A DNA stretch of 64,000 bases, taken from positions 130,305-194,304 of the forward strand of contig CANNCY010000004.1 of assembly GCA_947503335.1 (NCBI GenBank), in the 5' to 3' direction. A program made the position numbers and the translations under genes. Numbering within the stretch: position 1 is the stretch's first letter; the number at the start of each line of letters is the position of its first letter. A model generated the notes under the pieces. The model searched no databases and had not been told where the DNA came from. It saw only the letters and a program-made list of their open reading frames with translations. This document shows positions 58,873-64,000 of this stretch, piece by piece. This DNA comes from an uncultured Pseudomonadales bacterium (lineage in GTDB: Bacteria; Pseudomonadota; Gammaproteobacteria; Pseudomonadales; CANNCY01).

Positions 58873-59247
58873 ATGCATCTGCTTGCAAAAACAGCAATCA
58901 CAGCAGCTCTAGTGGCATCACTGTCAGGTTGTATCGTTATCGGTGGTGGCGATTCGAAAGGGTCGATCAGCTACGATAGCGACTGGAAAAAACTACAGAC
59001 TAAAAATGCTGAATACATTGCTGGCTTAGAGCTAAGCGAGAATATCGATTCGGTTATCACTGACTTAGGCCTACCGTCATTGTCTGAAGCGTTTGTAGAA
59101 GACGGCAAAGAAGTACGAGTACTGTACTACCGTACACAGCATGTAAAAAGCGATGGTAAGACAACCGTAGACGAGACAACACCGCTTGTATTTGTAGACG
59201 GCCAACTTAAAGGTTGGGGCGAGTCAGCACTAGGGCAGATTCGTTAA
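58873..59247 (+). CDS. DUF3192 lipoprotein
   Basis: The 124-residue protein has a lipoprotein signal (MHLLAKTAITAALVASLSGC, cysteine at residue 20). Its mature part matches the DUF3192 family: YDSDWKKLQTKNAEYIAGLELSEN, a GLPSLSEAFVEDGKEVRVLYYRTQHVKSDG stretch and a PLVFVDGQLKGWGESAL end. The function is unknown; the family is a small envelope lipoprotein widespread in marine gammaproteobacteria. Its 3' end overlaps the converging acetyltransferase gene by 41 bases. Confidence 0.85.
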   Translation: MHLLAKTAITAALVASLSGCIVIGGGDSKGSISYDSDWKKLQTKNAEYIAGLELSENIDSVITDLGLPSLSEAFVEDGKEVRVLYYRTQHVKSDGKTTVDETTPLVFVDGQLKGWGESALGQIR

Positions 59248-59689
59248 GATCTAAGTTAAGATGGCGAATCCACTGTCTAGTGGGTTCGTGCATAAAGCGC
59301 TCTAATTGCCTAAAACCCGCCGCTAGATACATCTGTAGGGCGGGTTTGTTTTTTTCAAAGACATCTAATTGAGCGCTATCAAACCCCGCGTGTTTGATGG
59401 CCTCTAATGCTTTGATTAAAAGGTTCAAACCCAGCCCTTGTCGTTGATGATTAGCATCAACAAACATCATGCCGATATCATTATCAATAAAGCCTATAAA
59501 TGCGATGATGCGATCATGGTCGGTGTAGCAGAAACCTTCGCAATGGGGTAAGAACAGCGCGCCAAAGTTAACCTTCTCGTGACGCATAAAACCATCAGAC
59601 AAAAATGCATGAGCACTGGCAAAGGTGGGTTGCCAGATTTCTATCACGGCTTTCTTATCGTTAGGCTCATAGCGTCTCAATGTAGGCAT
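59207..59689 (-). CDS. GNAT-family N-acetyltransferase
   Basis: The 160-residue protein has the acetyl-CoA-binding GNAT motif A as VDANHQRQGLGLNLLIKALE. It also shows the preceding strands IIAFIGFIDNDIGMMFV and the LDVFEKNKPALQMYLAAGFRQ motif B. It probably acetylates a small molecule or protein N-terminus. The last 41 bases overlap the DUF3192 gene on the opposite strand, so the ends of both proteins share DNA. Confidence 0.82.
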   Translation of the reverse strand: MPTLRRYEPNDKKAVIEIWQPTFASAHAFLSDGFMRHEKVNFGALFLPHCEGFCYTDHDRIIAFIGFIDNDIGMMFVDANHQRQGLGLNLLIKALEAIKHAGFDSAQLDVFEKNKPALQMYLAAGFRQLERFMHEPTRQWIRHLNLDLNESALVLTRPNL

Positions 59690-59698
59690 GGCTATATA

Positions 59699-60412
59699 CT
59701 AGCCTTGAGTTAGCGCTTGCCCAAGCAAGCCAAGTAAAAAACCAAGTACAGCGCCTAGCGTAGGGCCCCAACGTTTCTCAAGCTTCGCTTGCGGGGCAAT
59801 GTCTTGAAACACCAGATATAAGATACCGCCCGCGGCAAACAGCATCACGCTACCTAGTGCATAATCGTTACTACCTAGTGCGAAGTGGCCGATCAGCCCG
59901 CAGAGAGGGCCCAACAAAGCCATTGTAGTAAACGAGCCAATAATTAACTTGGGCGATAAATCGCCTTGCTCCTTTAATTCTCTAAAAGCGTTAAAGCCTT
60001 CGGGTATGTTCTGAATAGCTACCATCATCGCTAACAGTAAAGCAGTCGCCTGCTGAGTAGCAAATGCCGCGCCTAAGGCTAATGACTCGGGGATAAAATC
60101 TGCAAGCATGGCTATCAGTTGGCTCATTGAGCCTTTCATACGATCGAGCAAAATGTCGATCAGCATAAATACAACGCCACCCGCGCTAAAGCACACCGCC
60201 ATCGTTAGCGTATCTACGCGCTGAACGCCTTCGGGTACTAGTACTAATGCAACGGCCGATAGCAGCGCGCCGCCGCCAAACGCGATCACACTGTGTCTAA
60301 ATTCGCTTTGAAGCCAGTAGGGGCGCACACCTTCGGCAGTGGCCAATAAGGCCCCAAAAGGCATCGCTAGGCCGGCCATCAGTGTCAGTATCACTAGCTT
60401 CAATAGAATCAT
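59699..60412 (-). CDS. ZIP-family divalent metal transporter
   Basis: The 237-residue membrane protein has about eight hydrophobic segments and the ZIP signatures DFIPESLALGAAFATQ and IQNIPEGFNAFRELKEQG. These contain the metal-site Pro-Glu and Asn-Ile-Pro-Glu elements on helices 4 and 5. A variable loop is short and not His-rich. It probably imports or exports zinc or a related metal. It begins 3 bases after the stop of the SDR gene. Confidence 0.85.
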   Translation of the reverse strand: MILLKLVILTLMAGLAMPFGALLATAEGVRPYWLQSEFRHSVIAFGGGALLSAVALVLVPEGVQRVDTLTMAVCFSAGGVVFMLIDILLDRMKGSMSQLIAMLADFIPESLALGAAFATQQATALLLAMMVAIQNIPEGFNAFRELKEQGDLSPKLIIGSFTTMALLGPLCGLIGHFALGSNDYALGSVMLFAAGGILYLVFQDIAPQAKLEKRWGPTLGAVLGFLLGLLGQALTQG

Positions 60413-60415
60413 AAA

Positions 60416-61210
60416 TTAATGCTGTTGCCCGTATCGTGCCTTTGCATCTTTAAAAATACGCTGTAATGCCCACATCGGCAAATACCGCAGAACCATAACG
60501 ATCAGCTTATAGTTCCAACCAGGTACGCTAACAACGCGCCCCTTCGCCAGGTCAGCCAACGATTGCTGAGCCACATATTGGGCGCTCCAACTTTTCATTA
60601 GCCCATGGTGTTTATAAAACTCAGCAGGATTTAGCCCAAGCTTTTCGTGAAAGTCTGTAATGGTAAACCCGGGGCATAATGCCTGTATCTGAACACCTTG
60701 CGAACTATAGCTAGCCGCGAGAGTTTCAGACATTGAACGTACAAATGTTTTAGTAGGTGCGTACATGGGGCTAGAAGGGCTAGCTGTCCAGCTAGCTACC
60801 GACGCCACGTTAATGATCTGCCCATAACCCTTAGCGATCATGTTTGGCAGTGCGGCATGGCACAGAGCGACAGTCGCGTCCATGTGTACGCGCATAATGG
60901 CTGTATGTTTTTGCAGCGACTGCGCATGAAACTTACCGTCTTGCGAATAGCCTGCGTTGTTTATCAGTGTGGTGACAGAAGCAGCCTTGATATCGTTGGC
61001 TAGCGCTTTAATATCGGTCGCTTTAGCGAGATCACCCAGTTTTACGAGGGTCTTTACGCCAAACTGCTTCTCTAGTGACAACGCCACTTCAGATAGCTTG
61101 GCTTGGTTGCGGCCACAAAGCCAAAGTTCGTCGTGATTGGCCGCTAGTTCATGGGCAAAGGCTTCTCCTATACCGCTAGTAGCACCTGTAATCACTGCAA
61201 TCTTAGTCAT
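60416..61210 (-). CDS. Short-chain dehydrogenase/reductase
   Basis: The 264-residue protein is a classical SDR. The cofactor motif is AVITGATSGIGEAFAHELA, NNAGYSQDGKFH is present, and the catalytic tetrad includes Ser in IINVASVASWTASPSS and YAPTKTFVRS with the YXXXK pair. A C-terminal hydrophobic stretch (IVMVLRYLPMWALQRIF) suggests membrane association. The start at 61210 has GAGAA 7 bases upstream; a longer frame to 61285 is unlikely. The substrate is unknown. Confidence 0.88.
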   Translation of the reverse strand: MTKIAVITGATSGIGEAFAHELAANHDELWLCGRNQAKLSEVALSLEKQFGVKTLVKLGDLAKATDIKALANDIKAASVTTLINNAGYSQDGKFHAQSLQKHTAIMRVHMDATVALCHAALPNMIAKGYGQIINVASVASWTASPSSPMYAPTKTFVRSMSETLAASYSSQGVQIQALCPGFTITDFHEKLGLNPAEFYKHHGLMKSWSAQYVAQQSLADLAKGRVVSVPGWNYKLIVMVLRYLPMWALQRIFKDAKARYGQQH

Positions 61211-61281
61211 TTTGTTATTCTCATTGTTAATTAACAGACCGAGTCTAGCATTGCCATGCGGCGGGCGAGCAAGACCTAGAA

Positions 61282-61313
61282 ACAAAAACGCCCTCTAACA
61301 AAAACGCCCTCTA
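61282..61313. repeat. 16-bp tandem duplication of a terminator arm
   Basis: The 16-base unit ACAAAAACGCCCTCTA occurs twice head to tail, at 61282-61297 and 61298-61313. The second copy is the left arm of the cold-shock gene terminator. The extra arm could pair with the same right arm as an alternative. Confidence 0.9.
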
Positions 61314-61329
61314 AAAAGAGGGCGTTTTT
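61300..61329 (-). terminator. Terminator after the cold-shock gene
   Basis: AAAAACGCCCTCT (61300-61312) pairs with AGAGGGCGTTTTT (61317-61329) around AAAA. On the minus strand it gives a stable stem with a U-tract. The adjacent bases contain a duplicated arm (see the repeat at 61282-61313). Confidence 0.9.
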
Positions 61330-61351
61330 AAGAACTCATTAAGAACGAATC

Positions 61352-61561
61352 TTATAGAGCTACAATCTTTTCAGCCTGTGGGCCTTTTTGACCTTGAGTT
61401 ACAGAGAACTCAACTTTCTGGCCTTCAGCAAGGGTCTTAAAACCACTGCCGTCGATTGCAGAGAAGTGGGCAAATACATCTGGGCCACCTTCACGCTCAA
61501 TAAAACCAAAGCCTTTAGATTCGTTAAACCACTTAACGGTACCGGTAACGCGTTCTGACAT
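61352..61561 (-). CDS. Cold-shock domain protein (CspA family)
   Basis: This single-stranded nucleic-acid chaperone has the five-strand OB fold. The 69-residue protein has RNP1 as [10 protein letters not shown] and RNP2 as VFAHFSAI, plus [11 protein letters not shown] at the N-terminus. The start at 61561 (MSERVTG) was chosen because AAGGA lies 8 bases upstream; an ATG 9 bases earlier overlaps that site. The 182-base upstream region to the sterol-desaturase gene has no open frame and may contain a structured cold-shock leader. Confidence 0.96.
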   Translation of the reverse strand: MSERVTGTVKWFNESKGFGFIEREGGPDVFAHFSAIDGSGFKTLAEGQKVEFSVTQGQKGPQAEKIVAL

Positions 61562-61743
61562 GACAGTCATCCTTCATAAACAAAAAAAATAAGGGTGCAG
61601 CAACTGACCGGTAATGACGTCGATACGAAGTGATATAACTACAGGGCAATCTTTCTACAGTGCTTACCATATGGCACAACAGCAGATTGGTCAACATTCT
61701 CGCCCTAAGTTTTGCCAAAAGGCCAAATAAAGCCGACAAATGG

Positions 61744-62544
61744 TTAGGGCGGCCCTATTAAAATAGCCAATTTTTTACGAAATGACCGTGCTTGTTGCAT
61801 CAATGATATTGTATTCGCCCATTCTATGGTGGCGATAGTAATCGGGTTATAGGTATCGATATTTTTGGTCAGCCCAAATTTAACTGCGTTGCGCTCTTGT
61901 GCATACGTACCAAACCAACGATCCCACACGATCAACATGTTGCCATAGTTCTTGTCGATGTATTCAGGGTTACTACCGTGGTGCACCCGATGATGAGATG
62001 GCGTGTTAAATATCCACTCAATGGGTCGCCATAGTTGTTTGATGTGTTGCGTGTGCCCCCAAAAGCCAATGATCGTTAAGAATGCGCCAGCGGTCGCCAG
62101 CATCAGTGGATGAAAACCGATCAGTGGCAATACCGCAAAGAAAGGTATCTTACTAATCGGGCCAAGCCAGCTTTGCCTTAAAGCGGTAGAAAAATTTAGC
62201 TGTTCACTAGAGTGATGAATAGAGTGTATGCACCAGAGCACACGACACCGATGCGACGCGCGATGGTACCAGTAGAATACAAAATCAACGGCAATAAAGA
62301 TTGCCAACCAACTTGCTATCGAGGGTTCGATCTTAAAAAGGCTAAACTGATAAAGCCAAAAGTGAAAGGCGATCACAAAGCCCTTTGTCGACAGGGTGAC
62401 AATAATATTGAATAGTAATTGACTAAGGCTGCCTAGGGTATCGGCAACTGTATAGGTTTGATGATTGCGCCAAGCACCATAGATTGCCTCAAGTATAATT
62501 AAAAGCGCAAAGATAGGCAGTGCATAGGCTGTTTCAGGTAGCAT
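61744..62544 (-). CDS. Sterol desaturase/fatty acid hydroxylase-family protein
   Basis: The 266-residue membrane protein has about four hydrophobic segments. It has the diiron histidine clusters of the family: WYHRASHR, CIHSIHHSSEQLN and PSHHRVHHGSNPEYIDKNYG. These enzymes hydroxylate or desaturate lipids with O2 in the inner membrane. The start overlaps the upstream microprotein stop by one base (TAATG). The lipid substrate is unknown. Confidence 0.9.
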   Translation of the reverse strand: MLPETAYALPIFALLIILEAIYGAWRNHQTYTVADTLGSLSQLLFNIIVTLSTKGFVIAFHFWLYQFSLFKIEPSIASWLAIFIAVDFVFYWYHRASHRCRVLWCIHSIHHSSEQLNFSTALRQSWLGPISKIPFFAVLPLIGFHPLMLATAGAFLTIIGFWGHTQHIKQLWRPIEWIFNTPSHHRVHHGSNPEYIDKNYGNMLIVWDRWFGTYAQERNAVKFGLTKNIDTYNPITIATIEWANTISLMQQARSFRKKLAILIGPP

Positions 62545-62690
62545 TATTTAGCGTCGCTATTTTGTTTTCGCTCAATTTGCTTACGCAGTAGCTCCTCTTT
62601 GCGACGCTGAAAATTTCGTTCGCTAGCAATCGTTACCCATGCAAAGCCGACAATAAAGATAACGGTCACTGTAACAATCGCGGTAATCAT
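62544..62690 (-). CDS. 48-residue single-span membrane microprotein
   Basis: The open frame starts at an ATG at 62690 directly adjoining the stop of the aldo/keto reductase gene and ends with a TAA overlapping the next start. The protein has one hydrophobic helix (residues about 2-21, VTVIFIVGFAWV) and a highly charged amphipathic tail (QRRKEELLRKQIERKQ) predicted to be a coiled-coil-like helix. No named family is recognised. The tight junctions on both sides argue that it is translated. Confidence 0.72.
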   Translation of the reverse strand: MITAIVTVTVIFIVGFAWVTIASERNFQRRKEELLRKQIERKQNSDAK

Positions 62691-63530
62691 TTATGGTACT
62701 CCATGGCCTTTGCCTGCAACCCAAATACGATACCACTGTTCATTCGTTAACTCTAATTCTAGCGCCTTGGTGGCTGCGACAACTCGGTCAAGTTTACCCG
62801 AGCCGATGATCGGTATTGCATTGCTGGGTAACTGTCTCACCCATGCGTAAACGATAGATTCGATATCTTCAACACCAAGCTCGTTTGCCATTTCGTGTAG
62901 GCAGCTTACCATCGCCTCATTGCTAAATAGACTACCGCCGCCCAAGCAACTCCATGCCATTGGTTTTACGCCTAATTGTTGTGCCTGATCTAGCACACCG
63001 TCTTCTAAATGCTGTGTTGCAATGGGCGAGATTTCGACCTGATTAGTTAGCAGTGGCTGATCGCACCGGGATTGCAATAAAGAAAACTGAGACGCAGTAA
63101 AGTTAGAAACGCCAAAATGGCGAACCTTGCCAGACTGTAGTAGCTGGTCAAAGGCGTTGGCTACTTCGTCGGCCTGCATCAAAAAGCAGGGGCGATGTAA
63201 CAGCAGTAAATCAATCTCATCAATCTTTAGCCGCGTTAAGCTTTGTTCGACCGACTCGATAATGCGATCGTAGGTGACATCATAATGGGCAGGGTTACCC
63301 TGATAGATTCCAAACTTAGTCACTACCTCAAGCTCGTGTCTAAGGCTTGGGCTTAAGCTTAACGCCTCGCCAAAAATCGCTTCACATTCGCCCCCTGCAT
63401 AAACCGGCGCGTGATCAACACTTGTGATACCAAGGGCAACATGCGACTCAATAAAGTGATTCAGTTGCTGTTTGTTAAAGCCCCAGGTGTGCGCGCGCCA
63501 ATAACCCTGCACTAAAGATGATAGCTGCAT
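62691..63530 (-). CDS. Aldo/keto reductase (YdhF-like)
   Basis: The 279-residue (alpha/beta)8 enzyme is of the YdhF group. It shows GITSVDHAPVYAGGECEAIFG, with Asp and Tyr of the catalytic tetrad, EVVTKFGIY with the Lys, and LLLHRPCF with the His. The NADP(H)-binding element is PIIGSGKLDRVVAA. It begins 1 base after the MAPEG gene and abuts the microprotein gene. The carbonyl substrate is unknown. Confidence 0.9.
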   Translation of the reverse strand: MQLSSLVQGYWRAHTWGFNKQQLNHFIESHVALGITSVDHAPVYAGGECEAIFGEALSLSPSLRHELEVVTKFGIYQGNPAHYDVTYDRIIESVEQSLTRLKIDEIDLLLLHRPCFLMQADEVANAFDQLLQSGKVRHFGVSNFTASQFSLLQSRCDQPLLTNQVEISPIATQHLEDGVLDQAQQLGVKPMAWSCLGGGSLFSNEAMVSCLHEMANELGVEDIESIVYAWVRQLPSNAIPIIGSGKLDRVVAATKALELELTNEQWYRIWVAGKGHGVP

Positions 63531-63531
63531 A

Positions 63532-63957
63532 TTAAAGGCTGCCTATGGCCGATATTAAAGTGACAATCCATAAGCCCACAAGCGCGAAAATACTTAACAC
63601 CCAACTTGCAAAGCGAAGATTAAGTTTATTGCCATTAAGGTGAATAAAGGTGTGAGCATAACGCGCTATAACAAATAGCCAAGCGAGGGCCACTGCATAA
63701 GAAGTAATCGCGTTCAATAAAATTAGCAACACCACCGACACGTAAAACAACGGCGGTACTTCGAAATGGTTTTGAATGTGGCGAGTGATTACGCGTAGGT
63801 GATCGGGCTCTTGGCCTTCGTTGTATAACGAATAAAACTTGGCACTTACTTCGCGAGATGTAACGGCTTTAGTGCGTTTAGCACCCATCACAAACAAAAT
63901 ACTAATGGTCAGTAACATCATCGCTAGCGCGGGTAAAACTAGGTGAGCTGTTGTCAT
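63532..63957 (-). CDS. MAPEG-family membrane protein
   Basis: The 141-residue protein has four hydrophobic segments and the MAPEG (membrane-associated, eicosanoid and glutathione metabolism) pattern, with RHIQNHFEVPPLFYVSVVLL and ARYAHTFIHLNGNKLNLRFASWV. The second motif carries conserved Arg and His residues. Bacterial members are mostly uncharacterised; some have glutathione transferase activity. Its start overlaps the upstream stop by one base (TAATG). Confidence 0.88.
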   Translation of the reverse strand: MTTAHLVLPALAMMLLTISILFVMGAKRTKAVTSREVSAKFYSLYNEGQEPDHLRVITRHIQNHFEVPPLFYVSVVLLILLNAITSYAVALAWLFVIARYAHTFIHLNGNKLNLRFASWVLSIFALVGLWIVTLISAIGSL

Positions 63958-64000
63958 TATATAAACACCTTGTCTGGGTTAAGAATATGATTGGGGTCTA
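63957..64000 (-). CDS. FAD-linked oxidase C-terminus (partial)
   Basis: Only the last 13 codons are inside the window; the stop TAA is at 63957-63959 and overlaps the MAPEG start. The peptide DPNHILNPDKVF matches the C-terminal end of FAD-binding (VAO-type) oxidases such as D-lactate dehydrogenase or glycolate oxidase subunit D. The rest of the gene lies beyond the edge. Confidence 0.75.
   Translation of the reverse strand, partial: DPNHILNPDKVFI

Overview
The window looks like an oriC-proximal stretch of a marine gammaproteobacterial chromosome. It opens with the 3' end of dnaN followed by recF and gyrB. It then carries blocks that are conserved in this class: glyS-glyQ, def-fmt-rsmB-trkA-trkH, lysM-dprA-tsaC-aroE, prlC-yheV, znuABC, polA-engB-cytochrome c4-dsbA. 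A TonB-dependent receptor of the Xanthomonas/Caulobacter type with SapC and cupin genes, DsbA/cytochrome c4/c5 genes, a long-type PurC and a DUF3192 lipoprotein suggest a Cellvibrionales/Pseudomonadales-like relative. This placement is inferred from gene content only. I see no rRNA, tRNA, IS element, prophage or CRISPR array.

Layout. 1-3.8 kb: dnaN (partial), recF and gyrB, with two perfect 16-bp parS palindromes inside recF. 3.8-6.9 kb: glycyl-tRNA synthetase on the minus strand. 6.9-13.4 kb: a lauroyl-acyltransferase-like gene, then the minus-strand operon def-fmt-rsmB-trkA-trkH. 13.5-20 kb: LysM protein, dprA, tsaC, aroE, gamma-carbonic anhydrase, oligopeptidase A and its zinc-ribbon partner. 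20-22.4 kb: zinc uptake. 22.4-28.1 kb: polA, a candidate small RNA, engB, cytochrome c4, dsbA and cytochrome c5.

28.1-38 kb is the first accessory-looking region. An AraC-type regulator is divergent from two tandem PYROXD2/phytoene-desaturase-like flavoproteins and a GcvT-fold protein. Facing these are an N-acyl-D-amino-acid deacylase-like amidohydrolase, a thioredoxin-fold lipoprotein and an Old-Yellow-Enzyme-family oxidoreductase. Together they look like an uncharacterised oxidative catabolic pathway. 38-45 kb holds a TolB-like periplasmic protein, a dienelactone-hydrolase-like enzyme, purC, proline iminopeptidase, a choline/thiamine-kinase-like protein, a repeat protein and a MATE transporter.

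45-51 kb is the second accessory-looking region: a long dyad-rich leader, a TonB-dependent receptor, SapC, a JmjC-like cupin and a second SapC. This is probably an outer-membrane nutrient uptake locus with auxiliary proteins of unknown role. 51-64 kb holds 6-phosphogluconate dehydrogenase, cmoM, a PhnA-domain protein, a glycerate-kinase-like P-loop kinase, a GST, a carbonic anhydrase-ChrA pair, a TauE transporter, a DUF3192 lipoprotein, a GNAT, a ZIP transporter, an SDR and a cold-shock protein. It ends in a tightly coupled five-gene minus-strand operon (FAD oxidase, MAPEG, aldo/keto reductase, a 48-aa membrane microprotein and a sterol-desaturase-family protein).

Starts were moved inward where a ribosome binding site, signal peptide or family alignment favoured a later codon; this is stated in each entry.
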